Source: Ephemerocybe angulata
Lineage: Eukaryota > Basidiomycota > Agaricomycetes > Agaricales > Psathyrellaceae
Direction: 5' to 3'
DNA: 64,000 nucleotides
Assembly (NCBI GenBank): GCA_013368325.1
Contig: JAACJK010000178.1
Coordinates: forward strand, 1-64,000
Below the pieces are notes generated by a model. The model was not told the origin of the DNA, ran no database searches, and saw only the letters and a program-made list of their open reading frames with translations. The position numbers and the translations under genes are program-made. Shown here piece by piece: positions 1 to 11,037 of the stretch; positions within the stretch are counted from its first letter, which is position 1; the number at the start of each line of letters is the position of its first letter.

Positions 1-194
1 TTCGATACAGCTTTCCTTCTTTCGAAGTAATGGCTGCACTCTCGGACCACTTGCCCACATCTGCCCTTCAATCCCTCGGGCGCTTGTAGCGGCCCCTTTA
101 GCCACTTAGCTATTTGGGTAGGCGCTCGTGTGTGTCCCGCGCTTGTTGGGATCGTCTCGCGTCATCGTACGCTCTATCTCTTCTTCATCCATTT

Positions 195-2454
195 TCAACT
201 CTGCATCTGGCAACATCTCGACGTTGACCAACTGTGCTCGCGTCGCCGTTCGACATGTCGCGAGACACCAGTCAGAACTCTGTCATCCTCGAAAACGGCT
301 TCAGGGATCGTGACATTGAGGAGATATCCTCCTCGCGTGTCAATCTCATGTTTGAAGTCCTCGAAGTCGAGCGGGTCCGGATCCTCTGGGTTAGGTTTCG
401 AGTATCCTCTCAGTCCGTCGCCCGATTCTCCTTGGTGGTCGTAGGGCTGGTGCGGCGGATCCTCTGGCATGCGATCACGCCTGGAAAGTCCATCCGCGGC
501 AAAGGTCTTGCCTGCTACGTGCCGTAGCTCGAAGTGATACATTAGAATGTTCTCGATCCATCGGTTAATGGTAGCGTTAGGACCCATTTCCGGATTGTGA
601 GCATTCCTTTATGTATTGAGCATCGGTTTCTACCACTAGACGTCTGCAGCCAATGAGCCAGTATTTGTTCTCCTGCAATGCTCTCATCAATCCGAATAAC
701 TCTCGTTTTGGTTGGGAGTAGCGAGCCTCGCGCGGAGTCATGGTAGTCGAGCCAAACCGCGCGTACCACCACTTCTTAAGGTCTGCAACGTCTTGTTGAC
801 TTATGTACCAGCCGATCGCTTTGTAGGACGTGTCGACTGAGAGCTTGATCTCGGTGTTAACATCGTAGTCCAGGGACCTTAGGCATGGTGCGTCTCGGAC
901 GGCATCCTTTAAGTCTCGCATCGCGGCGTCCTGAGCTTCTCCCCACTCGAAGGGTTGGTCAATCCTTGTCAGCTTCTGGATCGCGTCTGCGCGTTTAGCA
1001 TAGTCACGGATGAATATTCTCATCGTCCCCACTGTTCCTAAGAAGGCGCGGACATCGCTGACAGACTGACAAGGTCCCCACCTCTCGATGACACCTACTC
1101 TCTCTGGCAGTGGTTTTCGACCTTCATAGGTACATAAATGGCCAACCACCACAAACTCGTCTGCGCACAGTACGGACTTCTTTCCTGAGAATGTGCCGCC
1201 ACTGTACTTCATTCTCTCCACTACACGGTTGAGATTCTGGAAATGCTCCCATACAAATCTTCGGATACCAGGGTTCTCGGGTATAGTCTCGCACGTACCG
1301 TCGGCTTTCTCGTATCTAGTACGAGGTCCACCTACGGGCACATCATCCAAAAACGGCCAAGTGACTTCTGGTATTTCTTCTTGTAAGATATGGGTGACAT
1401 CGTCGTGGAAGATGGGCACGGAATTGGTCCATCCCATGGGTAGGGTTACCAGTCTCATCGCGCCGAAGGGTGTTTGGAATGTGGTGAGATCTCGCGAGGA
1501 GGGTGATAATAACCTCTCGTCGTATCCCACATATAAATCCAGACAGCCTCCACACGACCTTCCTGCGAACTTACTCGCCAACTCTTCCGTTGCTGGGGGC
1601 ACTCCCGAGTGAGCGATTGTAACTGCGTTCAGCGGCTCTAAGCTGTGTACAATCCTCAGACTCTCTCCATCTTTCTTCAACACGCAAAACCACCTCGACC
1701 TGTACGATGAGTTCGAAGGCTCGTACACGCCGGCATCTATTTTGCTCTTGATCATGGCACACACGCGATCATACAAGCCTGGGGGAATAGGAATGTTTCT
1801 AAGCGCCCAAGGGGTGTGAGGGGTCGTGGGTATCTCGACTGGCGGGAAGAACTCTGGTTTAAAGCTCCCCCTTTCTGAATCGTCCCAAGCGAAGCCTTCT
1901 TCATGTATCGAGACGAAGTTATGTAGTAGTTTCCTTTCTTCGTCCCACAGGAAGTCCCCTTTGTGCAGCTTGTCCATGTCCTCCTTCCTCTCTTGTGTGT
2001 AGCGCCCAGTGGGTTTGAACTCCGAAGGCCTAGTCGGTAGCTCAGGGAGGTTCGCGAGCGGGTCACCTTTAATGTCCCTAATGATGCGAAACCTCTCGTC
2101 TAAGTGCCCCATAACCGGTTTGACTTTATCAGCCACCTTCTTGTATTTCGTGCCCTTCGAGACTCCCTTGACCTTGGCTTTCGCTTTCTGATCTTGGGAG
2201 GTCATCGCTGGTTGCGTCTCCACGACTAACTGTACTCTCTTTTCGCTATCTGGGTTTTCTATGGTCGAGAGGTAGTTTTGAAATACCTCTCGTCCTTTTC
2301 TGTCATCTTCGTCGCCTTCTGGAGTTCCCTCGAAGTACGACTGTAGATATGCTCTCTGTAACTCTTCTTGGCTGAATACGCTCTCTGTGGGTCTCACGAC
2401 TTGGGTTAGGCTAATCTCGCCAGTCCTGTCATCTCTCTCGAGGATTAGACCCAC
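195..2454 (-). pseudogene. Gypsy reverse transcriptase / RNase H, frameshifted
   Basis: The main open frame (2454-577) copies RNA into DNA in the particle. It has the template-grip region near LPMGWTNSVPIFHDD and the catalytic FLDD box (about 1337-1348, PFLDDVPVGG). The RNase H start follows with SVDTSYKAIGWYIS. At about 610 the frame breaks. The rest of RNase H continues in a second frame (587-195), including the typical tail HVAGKTFAADGLSRRD. A further break is near 240. Upstream, the RT frame extends past its first start-like codon (GTG at 2454) and meets the protease frame near 2500, which suggests another one-base change. The protein is therefore not intact. Integrase is not in the window. 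Confidence 0.85.
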
Positions 2455-2474
2455 TTCCCCCTGATCACCGTTGA

Positions 2475-3842
2475 TCAGATCCTCGAGGCTCGAAAATTTA
2501 CTTCTTGAGCGTCAAGCATCTCCTTTCTAACGTGCGGGGGTGGTTTGCCTCGAGGGCTGGTGGCAATGGTAATCCTCTTGCCCGTGTTGGGATCGCAGAG
2601 TGTGATCTGCTGCTCGCCGCGGGTGTTGTTCTTGACCTCGCTTGACATAGCGACGTCGAAAGGTCTCCCGAGAAGAACATCATACGCTGGACGGCGAATG
2701 ATGTGAAGCTGGATATATGCCGTTACGCCATCGAAGTCGAACTCGATGTTTCTAGCTAGACCTAGAGTCTTTTCTGTCGTTCGGTTTGCGGACTGGAGGT
2801 GAATGACGATATCTGGATCGAATGAGATTCCCAGACGTCTCGCCACATCTGCATCCATGGAACAGATCTGGGAGCCCGTATCCAAGAGGACTTCTACCTT
2901 CCCGGATTTATTGATACTCGGGTAGACAGTTCTCAGAGACACGGATTCGCGCGCTACCAGAATTGGTCGCGGCTCTTCCCCATCCTCCAATGAATTTAGA
3001 TACTGCTCCACGGGGTCGCTGACTACGAAGGCTCCGTCGGGTACCGATGGAATTCCTTGTGCCAGAAAGACTTGCGCGGGAGGCAGTTCTTCCAACTGCA
3101 TGAAGACTTGTTCAACTCTTACAGTCCCGGGTTCTTCCTCTTCTTCTCTTTCAGGATCGGGGATCTCCATTTCGCCCAACTCCTCTTCTGCCTCTAAGAT
3201 GTTGCACATTTGTACCGCGCGAGCTTTGTACTCGGTAGACATCAAGTCGATGAGAGCGATGATTTGGTACTCGAGATCTGAGGCTTTTTCCTTATTATCA
3301 ATCGCAATCTTCTTCTTGGTTATCATCTTTTTCAAGTACTCGCGGGCAGGTGCCGAAATGCTTGCCAAGTCCTTAAGACTCGTAGTGAACCTCGTACTCA
3401 GTAACTCCTCCATAATGCGGCTCAGCGACTCGGCTTCCTCAATAGGCGCCTTATGCTGATACGCTGGTCCCTTCTTCTCTAAGCGAGGCAACGCTGTTTT
3501 GGGATCGGAACGACCTTCTCTCTCTTGCTGTGCATCCTCGCGGGTTGGTGTTTTCAACGGAGTCGTTTTAAGTGGTGGTACTAGTACAAAGGGCCGGTCT
3601 TTCAACTTAGGCGCCGCTTGACTCGTCCCCCCAACTTCTACCGTTTCGAACCGCACTCCTCGAGGTGCTCGCGGATTAAAGACCTTCTTTACTCCTGACG
3701 GCGGCCCTCTCTTTATTGGCTCCTCATCCTCATCGTCTTCCTCATCCTCTACCGTGGCTTTTCTGCTGGGTTTGTTGTTACGCACCTCCGGGCTTGCCTT
3801 GTCGCGACCAACGGTTCTTTTCGCGACGGCAGTGTCCTTCAC
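2475..3842 (-). CDS. Gypsy aspartic protease ORF
   Basis: This 455-codon frame carries the retropepsin signature LLDTGSQICSMD around 2860-2895, followed by a beta-rich segment ending in YDVLLGRPFD, as in gypsy proteases that cleave the Gag-Pol polyprotein. The N-terminal 250 residues are charged and low in complexity. The frame overlaps the gag stop by four bases (3839-3842) and begins with GTG, not ATG, so it is probably expressed by frameshift or readthrough from gag. It ends at 2475, 20 bases before the RT frame; the RT frame can be followed upstream to about 2500, so the break is probably a mutation. Confidence 0.75.
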   Translation of the reverse strand: MKDTAVAKRTVGRDKASPEVRNNKPSRKATVEDEEDDEDEEPIKRGPPSGVKKVFNPRAPRGVRFETVEVGGTSQAAPKLKDRPFVLVPPLKTTPLKTPTREDAQQEREGRSDPKTALPRLEKKGPAYQHKAPIEEAESLSRIMEELLSTRFTTSLKDLASISAPAREYLKKMITKKKIAIDNKEKASDLEYQIIALIDLMSTEYKARAVQMCNILEAEEELGEMEIPDPEREEEEEPGTVRVEQVFMQLEELPPAQVFLAQGIPSVPDGAFVVSDPVEQYLNSLEDGEEPRPILVARESVSLRTVYPSINKSGKVEVLLDTGSQICSMDADVARRLGISFDPDIVIHLQSANRTTEKTLGLARNIEFDFDGVTAYIQLHIIRRPAYDVLLGRPFDVAMSSEVKNNTRGEQQITLCDPNTGKRITIATSPRGKPPPHVRKEMLDAQEVNFRASRI

Positions 3843-5920
3843 TGGTCGCTGAGAAAACCCTCATCATCCTCGCCACCTTGGTTCGCTCCAGACCGCGTCT
3901 GCAAAGGGAATTGATTCCTCCCAACCATCGGGGTAAGTGCCGCGACTAATTGGGACATCAATTGATTGCTCCGCTTCTGCTCCTGCTGGAGCTCCTTCCA
4001 AGGCTCGACCACTGGTTTCTGTACGAACTGGGCCTGTGGCTGCATGTTCTTGGCTCGCGCGGACGATCCTTGTTCCCTTAAGGAACTCAGATGATAAATC
4101 TCGTCTCGCAGAATGTTCATTTCGTCCCGAGTAATCATTTCTGATTCCTGGTACGGCGCTTGATGGAACTGATCGCGCACATAGTCAGCACTGTCATCAT
4201 AGTAGTGCTGGATGTTCTGGCTAGCCGTGGGCATGGGCAGTTTGTCTACTACCTCTTTCAAGGAGGTGCCGGGCATATTGCGCAGGCGATTACCATGCTT
4301 GTCGAAGGTCCCATCCGGTCCCGATACAATCTTGCCTTCGCTGATATGTTTCTGCTTGGCTTGACAGTCGTTCGCGAAGTGACCCTGTCCATTACAGTAG
4401 TAGCAAATCGACCCCGCGCTAGGAGGTGGTCCTCTCGTATTGTTTCCGAATCCAAAGCCCCCTCTCGAGCCTGGATTGTTCTGCTGGGTTGCAACCGCGA
4501 AGTTGTTGGGCTGACGCATGAACTTGTCAGCGCGTCCTTGACCAGCGCGCAACTCCTCGAGTTGAGTCTCCATGTAGGCATCCCGAGAGATCATCTTTTT
4601 ATCGATGGCACTCAATTTCTGGTCTAGCAAAGAACTCACTCCCTGCAGAACTCGGTGTTCGAGGTCCTCGTACTCGACTTTCACAGTGGGCTCGTCGTTC
4701 CAACCGGGCTCGTACAACTTAGATGGGGCCGCGGGATTCACTGCTGGAGTGCTCGGGGTGGCAGAGACGACCGAGGGTTTAGCCAAGATACCTCCCTTCT
4801 TTCCTCCGAACCTTTCTCCAAAGCGTTCTCTCTGAACCGCCAACTTTTCAGCACACGAGATCCATCGGTCAAACGGAATGATCTTCTCTCCTGCAACGAC
4901 TTCCAGGGTGTCATCCGTTTCGGCTTCCTTCGAGAGTACCTCCCATGCTTTCGTGCGGAAAGGCTCATCTAACGCGCCCAAGAAAAGGTTAACCAATTCA
5001 TTGTTGCTCATGAGATGCTTCTCGAGTTTCGCTGCCTCGGCCCTGAACTTCAGCGCGAACTGCAATAAGGTATGACTCGCGTCTAGACCTATCCCTTGGT
5101 GCCTCGCACACAACAACTGGATCCTGGCTAAACTGCCACGGTTCTGCAGTGCTGCTGTAGGATGGTACAAGAACAGTTTCTCTTTGAACTCCGCGTAGGT
5201 ACCCGTTTTATATTCAGGTAGCGTTGTCCAGAGACTCTGTTCCGACACATCTCGGAAGTGAACCAATGCCTTCTTCTTCAAGCGATCCGGGATGATTTCG
5301 CATGCACTGATCACATCCTCTACTTGTCTCACATACTCTAGGAACTCCTCTGGTTTCGTAGAATCGTACTTAGGACGATTCGCGGAATAACTATTCGGGA
5401 AGTTTTTATTCGACATAGGGAGCCCAGGGAATCCTTCGCCAGTGGCATCAGGATCGAGGGCTCGGATTCGCGCTTGTTCGCCAGCCATGGTAGGGGTCGT
5501 TGATAATTGACTGCTACTCGAATGTCTGCGGTTTCTACGGCGTCTGCGACTGGAGTTCGTGGATTGCGAACTTTCTCTACTCTCTGGTCTCGGATTGCGC
5601 GCGGGTTCTACGCGATTGGATTTCGAAGCTAGCGCGAGTGCGGTAGTTCGAGGTTTTCCTCTCGTGAACGGGGCGACTTGGCGGGTTCTGGTAGGAGGTA
5701 CAGCCGGTGGTACGACTCTGCTGCTTCTCGCTTTCGCGTTCGTAGGTGCTTGGAAACTTGTCCCTGGTCTGGGATAGTTATCAAAGGCAACTAGTTCTGT
5801 TCCTGCTTCGGCAACAGCTGTTCTCGTTCGCGCGCGAACGGAAGGTTGGGTTCCAACGGGTTGACTAGGGAGAACTGGGTTCTTCCTGGGTCGCTCTACT
5901 CCTTTTCCTTTATCAAGCAC
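3839..5920 (-). CDS. Gypsy Gag (capsid / nucleocapsid)
   Basis: The frame is 693 codons long. The capsid-like core begins around FPNSYSANRPKYDSTKPEEF and contains the retrotransposon gag helical region (LVNLFLGALDEPFRTKAWEV). A CCHC zinc knuckle, CYYCNGQGHFANDC, lies near 4362-4405 and would bind element RNA. The first codon of the open frame is GTG at 5920. The first well-placed ATG is at 5488 (MAGEQARIR), so the basic, Arg/Ser-rich stretch upstream could be either leader or an N-terminal extension. The stop overlaps the protease frame by four bases. Confidence 0.8.
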   Translation of the reverse strand: MLDKGKGVERPRKNPVLPSQPVGTQPSVRARTRTAVAEAGTELVAFDNYPRPGTSFQAPTNAKARSSRVVPPAVPPTRTRQVAPFTRGKPRTTALALASKSNRVEPARNPRPESRESSQSTNSSRRRRRNRRHSSSSQLSTTPTMAGEQARIRALDPDATGEGFPGLPMSNKNFPNSYSANRPKYDSTKPEEFLEYVRQVEDVISACEIIPDRLKKKALVHFRDVSEQSLWTTLPEYKTGTYAEFKEKLFLYHPTAALQNRGSLARIQLLCARHQGIGLDASHTLLQFALKFRAEAAKLEKHLMSNNELVNLFLGALDEPFRTKAWEVLSKEAETDDTLEVVAGEKIIPFDRWISCAEKLAVQRERFGERFGGKKGGILAKPSVVSATPSTPAVNPAAPSKLYEPGWNDEPTVKVEYEDLEHRVLQGVSSLLDQKLSAIDKKMISRDAYMETQLEELRAGQGRADKFMRQPNNFAVATQQNNPGSRGGFGFGNNTRGPPPSAGSICYYCNGQGHFANDCQAKQKHISEGKIVSGPDGTFDKHGNRLRNMPGTSLKEVVDKLPMPTASQNIQHYYDDSADYVRDQFHQAPYQESEMITRDEMNILRDEIYHLSSLREQGSSARAKNMQPQAQFVQKPVVEPWKELQQEQKRSNQLMSQLVAALTPMVGRNQFPLQTRSGANQGGEDDEGFLSDQ

Positions 5921-7310
5921 AGGTCTTCTCGACGCTATGTTGATAGAACTCGTTTACTATCTGAAACGGACAAACGGATCTCGCTCGAGAGCTTGATCAC
6001 GAATGAAGCTTTGATCGATTCTGACTCCCCCTCGCGGTGGGCTCCAGATGATGTGCGGCTACGGGGCTAAGAGCCAAACACGCCTCTAACCAAAACAACA
6101 AACACAACACACAACACACACACAACCACACTAAGGTAGCTGAGGGGCAACTCACTCAAGATAGAGCGGGCAAAGTAATGTATTGGACTAGAGGACTAGG
6201 TCGACTCTAAGGTACTCGCAACTAGCAAGTTTGAAGGGGAGTTCTAGACTCGACCGCGCTTCGGGGTGATATAGGTTCTCGATGAGAGAGTGGGGTCTCG
6301 GGAGGACGAGGTCGCTACCACGAGAGGGCTTTCACTAGGCTCGAGAGCTTCGCAAAAGGAACAGAAAACTTAAAGACAATTGGCACGACGACCAGACAGA
6401 CAGACAGACAGACAGATAGCGCGACGGCTAGACTTGGACTTTGACTTAGAGACTTGAAAGATGAAAACTGGGGGGTAACTGATTTTCTCTAAACTACTCG
6501 CGAGACTTAAGTACATGCCGAATATTTACAAACAAGCTCAAAGACAAACAGATGAAAAACACATGCGATCGCGATACATTCCAAAACAGTCCAAGTGAAA
6601 CATAGAGATAGGAGGAAAGACCTCTCGAGGTTGAACTCAAGGCCAATTAGCGCCCGGGTAAATACCCAAGACTGTGCCGTTGCCACCAACCGACTTCTTC
6701 GTACACGCCGCGCCACCAGTCTCGTGTGGGACGACCTATTCTTATCTCTGATTGTGGTTCCTCTCTGATAGAGTGGAGCCGCGGATGATCCATCCGATAC
6801 CCGGGCAAGGGAATCGTGGGGCGCTTAAGTTGTGCCGGTTCCGCTTCCCCTGTGTTACACGCGGGTGCCTGTACCGAGTTCTCCCCTCAGCCGTTGGCGA
6901 TCCCAGAACTTTCCCGAGACGTGGTTTGATTGCGAACATCTCGAGGTGTGATCGACCTCTCGACGTGCCACCTCTCGTGAAGATCAAGTCGCGCGGGAGC
7001 TATACTCCGGCGCTTATCAGGGGCTCGGGTGCAATCCCTCTCGACTACTGATGTCACGGTGATCTCTCGACTCTGGGTGTGGCGAGAGTGTTCTCGCGAG
7101 ATACGAAGGGATGGGTAGGGGGCTTCCCATTGATATGCACTACTCTGCCTATGTCCGTTACTTGCCAAGTCGATCCCATAGTTGTCCCGCGCGTGTCTCC
7201 TTAAAGTAGCAAGTGTCTCGCGAAGGTAGGTCTTACCTGCTTGAGGCTACTCGTCACTTCTCGTAGTCCCGCGCGTAGGTCAGAGAGGCTAAGTCAGCAG
7301 CTCTGGGCTC
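5921..7310 (-). other. Gypsy leader and probable 5' LTR
   Basis: No gene is seen here. The sequence is GC-rich, with many CTCTCG and CGCGAG words and an AC-rich tract at 6088-6135. A possible primer-binding site (on the minus strand starting TGG, 6046 back to about 6029) sits two bases from a TG that could open the LTR at 6049. The matching LTR copy is beyond the left edge, so both borders are guesses. Confidence 0.35.
6393..6416. repeat. (CAGA)n microsatellite
   Basis: About six tandem copies of CAGA lie inside the gypsy leader. Confidence 0.9.
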
Positions 7311-7494
7311 GGCTCTGACTCTTGTTCCCCTTTACATTGGTGCAGGTCTTTTGATAGATGATATGCAGTGGGAATCGCGTATTTATTAAGGTAAATCGCG
7401 ATTTTTAGTGGGTAGACGCGCTGAAGGCGCATCAACGCAGCCATGCACTTACAGAATAACCTGGAGCAATACAAGTAATTTGCCTTGGGGAAGG

Positions 7495-7531
7495 AAATTT
7501 GGATGTCCAAAAAATTTGGACATCCAAATTT
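7495..7531. repeat. Perfect 17-bp hairpin
   Basis: Two 17-bp arms (AAATTTGGATGTCCAAA and its exact reverse complement) are separated by three adenines. It lies in AT-rich sequence just outside the presumed gypsy LTR, with no coding context. Confidence 0.9.
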
Positions 7532-7710
7532 CGCCTTAGTCATATCTGAACGGCAAAGCGATGGATTGAGACGCTTCTTGCGCTTCACCTAAATGGCGTG
7601 AAGCCAAACTGTTCTTGTACTTATGCCCACCACAATAGCCTCTGGCTGAATGGTAAGGTTTCACCAGACCCTGGGGTTCTCATCCATAAGTCCAGGATCT
7701 ATCCACAAAT

Positions 7711-8213
7711 GACCCATCCATAAGTCCTTAATAGCTAAAATAGGAACCGTGGCAGTGTGCTATCATTGATCTTGAACTTTGGTGCCATCAAAGTGGGATC
7801 AAACTGTCAGAACAAACAATCAAATGTCCTCAAAATGACCTTGAACAACAATTTCAGGACACACTCTTTCCGGAATATGGCCTCAAATAAAAAACATATG
7901 TAAATGGGCGGCCGGCGAACATGGCGAGCTAGCTGTTAGGGTTAGGCTGTTAGAGTTAGGCTTAGGGTTCGGTTAGGGCTTAGGGTTTGGTTAGCGGTTA
8001 GGGTTAGGGAAGGCAGATATGGTATATTATGTTGAAGTTATGTTTTAAAGTGTGTTTTGGTAGGGGCAGAGCGCGCCGTAGGCGCGCGATCACAATAATT
8101 GCATTCTTTTAGGGTTAGGGAACAGTTTGATTAATTAATGATGGAAGTTCAGAAGGTGATGGGTTCTTGCACCTAAATTTAGCACTGGTTATAACTGGAC
8201 TTATGGATGGGTC
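7711..8213. mobile_element. Small inverted-repeat element containing telomere-like repeats
   Basis: A perfect 17-bp inverted pair, GACCCATCCATAAGTCC at 7711-7727 and its complement at 8197-8213, bounds about 500 bp. Shorter CATCCATAA words flank both ends. Inside are degenerate TTAGGG repeats and a GCGCGCC/GGCGCGC palindrome near 8073-8089. There is no ORF of note. The layout suggests a MITE-like, non-autonomous element, but no target duplication was established. Confidence 0.5.
7934..8010 (+). repeat. Interstitial telomere-like TTAGGG tract
   Basis: Several TTAGGG units alternate with variants such as TTAGAG, TTCGG and TTTGG over about 77 bp. A further TTAGGGTTAGGG pair is at 8109-8120. TTAGGG is the telomere repeat of many basidiomycetes. 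The flanks continue as ordinary sequence, so this is internal and not a chromosome end. Confidence 0.75.
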
Positions 8214-8344
8214 CTCCACTTATTATATCCATGGATTCATCCATAAAATCCCCGTGGGCCCCTCAAGGTTTCCTAATGTTTCTCGGTTCAATACCCGGCG
8301 GTCTTGTTCTTTTTTATTTGGAATCCCGCGCACGGTCGGTCAAG

Positions 8345-8700
8345 GGGCCTCCGGACCGGAAATCCCGGACCCCACCTTAGGTAGGTACCCCCCTTGGGGA
8401 TTTCGGAAAAAAATTCAGAGCACCTACCTAAAAAGGAAATTTTTTCGCAATGATAGGCATGCTCACAGGGAAAATTGCCAGGCTGGTGATGAAAAAAGTT
8501 AGCCAAGCAGTTTGGAGACTTATTTTGCCCCCTATTAGACCAGTTTTACTGCCTAAAAGATACCACAGGGCATTGGTGAACAAACTGGGAGGAAATTGGT
8601 GAGATTGGTCAGCGAAAATTTCCATTTTTGGCATTGTTGATTACCGAATCGAGAAATAGATTCCCACGGTAGGTAGGTAGGGGTCCCGGCCAGGCCTAAA
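8345..8700. repeat. GGTAGGTA-type dispersed repeat, copy A
   Basis: The left part has CCCGGACCCC followed by TTAGGTAGGTACCCCCC. The right end (about 8660-8692) has a reversed GGTAGGTAGGTAGGGGTCCCGG. The interior is AT-rich and non-coding, with runs such as AAAAAGGAAATTTT. Related blocks recur at 14390-14490 and 14775-14870. It ends about 130 bp before the first visible recombinase exon and may have displaced the 5' end of that gene. Confidence 0.55.
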
Positions 8701-8821
8701 AAAAATCATCCGACGTCAGGTACCGGAATTTCATCCTCAGGGCCCCTTGGGTACAAGAATTTGTGAGTAATCTATTAATTTGAAAGTGCGGGGAAGTACT
8801 CACTGATGCCGGTTTACGCAG

Positions 8822-10861
8822 GAAGGGTGATAAATACCGGGGGCCGTGGCGGTACGATGAGAAGGCTAGGGAGTGGGTCGGAAATCCTACATCCTGCTCA
8901 ACTGTGAAGGACATATTAGACTCATGCCAGAAGAAGGATGGAGAAACGGAGCGAACTCACTCAAAAGCAATGTGCCTCGGCGACTTGGAAAAGATCTACG
9001 CCTACTCTTTGAAGCAATGCCCTGAAGGAATGGTGCCCCGAACGGCCGAAGATATCACGCTCATGACCAGGCACCTATTCTGGCGAGCATTCTCGGCATT
9101 CGGTTTCGTTATCTGGACTCGGTAAGCGCACATCCCGTGTACGATTAAGTTTGCGGATTGCTTACCGTGATGCGCATAGGAACTTTGAGACGTCGAACTT
9201 CCGGTATGGCGGGCTAGATTTTCTTGGACACAAACGGCCGAAGTATAGCTCCAAGCCGCTTGAGCAACTCCCGTTCTTCAGAGTGAACCTTCGGGAACGG
9301 AAGAATTGGCAGAAGAAGATGAAGAATGGCGAGCTTCAGATGAACGGTACGTTGATTGGTACTGTGTGGCGACTGCATCTAATCTAAATATTGTGATCGC
9401 ACGTAGGCCATACCTACAACGTCTACCCAGAACCATCTTCGTCAACCTCCCCGTCTGCGGACCTCTATAAACATCTTTTAAACTGGCTTGATTTCTGCGA
9501 GACCCACCTTCTCGGCCGCCCCTGGCACCCCTCCGATCATGTTTTCCCGCATTTTGGAAAGCATATCCATCCAGAGACGAACGTCTCCGCCGACGCGATC
9601 AGCAAGCTCATTACTGAAATGGCCATGGCCGCAAATGTCACTGGGGCTGAGCTCTTTACGACCCACTGCTTTCGGCGTGGTGGTGCTCAGTACCGGTTTA
9701 TGTTTGCGCGAGTTGGGCAGCGATGGACATTGGCGCGCATCCGGTGGTGGGGAGGATGGGCATTAGGTGAAAAGGTATGTTTGATTTTAGGTGGCCCGCA
9801 TTTTCGGGGGATCTGACGCAACGTGTAGCGTGATACCCTCATTCGATACCTCTTAGATGAGCTTTATACCTACGAAGAGGACCACAGTGACGCTTTGAAC
9901 CCAGCAGGTCAAGACATCGCTGCATCTGGGTCTCATGCCGGCGAGAAATTCGAGCAGCTTCCGGTCACAGCTGCGGAGACTCGGCAGTTGTTTGGTGAGT
10001 TTGGCCGGCATGTTATGAGGCAACTCGAGTCCGTCCTCGAAAGCAGACTGCTCAGAACGCCGGCCATCGCCCCTTCACCTCCATATCACCCATTATGTTA
10101 TCCCCCATTTCCGGCTCATGCACTGGTACACCCCAAGTCCCTCACCTACCAGCCCCAATTGTCATATTCCAACAGCCCCGTTTATAGCCAGCCTCTGGGA
10201 TACCTGCCGTCGTTGGACTCCGATCCGACCCCTCACAATTTCTGGCAACCGCCAGCTATGCCGTCGCCAACTTTATGGCAGCGGAGCATCTGTTCCCCCC
10301 CATCATTGAACCCCGTACTGCCCGTACCCTTCTCAGACGTCATTTACTCCCCAAACCACGAGTTTTCCCGCACGCATTTCCTACCACCGCCTCAAATCGA
10401 ACGCGTGCCATCAAGCGGCTCCAGCAGCACAACTGGCCGCAGTGAAACAGCTCTCGCTCCACCCCCGCCACAGCATGTCGTTCCCAACCTCGGTAGAAGT
10501 GCAGGCAGCAAGGGTTGGGAGCAAGTCGTTCATGACTGGAAGTTCCCGTCGCCCCCTCGTCTGTGTGTTGCGCTGAAAGATTGGGATTCCGCTTGGCACA
10601 AAGAATCTGGGCAGAGTGTTCTATACGGGCAACGCGAAACGATTGCACGCGAATTTATTGAGGTGTATGTTGTTCAAATTTTCGTACCTCTACCCTTCCC
10701 AGAATCTAACAGCCCTTCTTAGCTTTAAAGAAAACAAGGAGCGATTCCTCCTGGCGTACCCTGAAGCCAACAAAAATGTCACATCACTCTTCAAGGCCAT
10801 TCAAGCCCAGCAGCTCGATAGCGGCAGTCGTCGACATCGTGCTGGGAAATCTTTGTTCTAA
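8822..10861 (+). CDS. Crypton-like tyrosine recombinase with GCR1_C-type tail
   Basis: Exons are about 8822-9121, 9180-9346, 9407-9774, 9829-10664 and 10723-10861, giving roughly 603 residues; the true N-terminus was not found. Introns are 54-60 nt, GT...AG. The catalytic domain shows the HxxR box in HCFRRGGAQ, the tryptophan at the second-histidine position in RWWGGWA, and the nucleophile tyrosine in DTLIRYLLDEL. This is the set expected of a tyrosine recombinase that cuts and rejoins DNA through a phosphotyrosine. After a Pro-rich linker, the C-terminal W...DW...LKDW...W pattern resembles the GCR1_C DNA-binding fold of Cryptons. The upstream end is preceded by a repeat. It is probably the transposase of a Crypton and may be 5'-truncated. 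Confidence 0.75.
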
Positions 10862-11037
10862 CGGGACATTCATGTAGTTCACGTCGCCTTGTATAGCTGT
10901 ACTCATCAATAAGAAATATCTCTATTCTGATTTCATACATGTCTCAGATGTTGTATTGTCCTTTCACATATAGCTCAACTCAACTTTGAAGGCCCGATGC
11001 GCAACTCTTTCACTATCCTCCACTGCCTGTATGTACC

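Larger units (their letters stand above)
1..7310 (-). mobile_element. Ty3/gypsy-type LTR retrotransposon, decayed, truncated by window edge
   Basis: Read on the minus strand the order is gag (5920-3839), aspartic protease (3842-2475), then reverse transcriptase and RNase H (2454-about 195). Integrase and the 3' LTR would lie beyond the left edge. Zinc-knuckle, DTG protease, FLDD reverse-transcriptase and RNase H motifs define the class. The right end is set by composition: GC-rich, CTCTCG-rich sequence gives way to AT-rich sequence near 7310. The second LTR is outside the window, so the LTR cannot be proven. Frameshifts near 2500, 610 and 240 indicate a non-autonomous, decaying copy. Confidence 0.85.

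Noticed and set aside
6029..6050. Firm gypsy primer site and LTR start
   Set aside because: The CCA-TG arrangement is suggestive, but the second LTR is outside the window, so it stays a low-confidence note.
7934..8120. Chromosome end (telomere)
   Set aside because: The TTAGGG repeats are few and degenerate, and ordinary sequence continues on both sides.
8281..8310. tRNA gene (GGTTCAATACC, T-loop-like)
   Set aside because: No acceptor, D-arm or anticodon arm at the right distance; a similar GTTCAAACCC near 14600 fails too.
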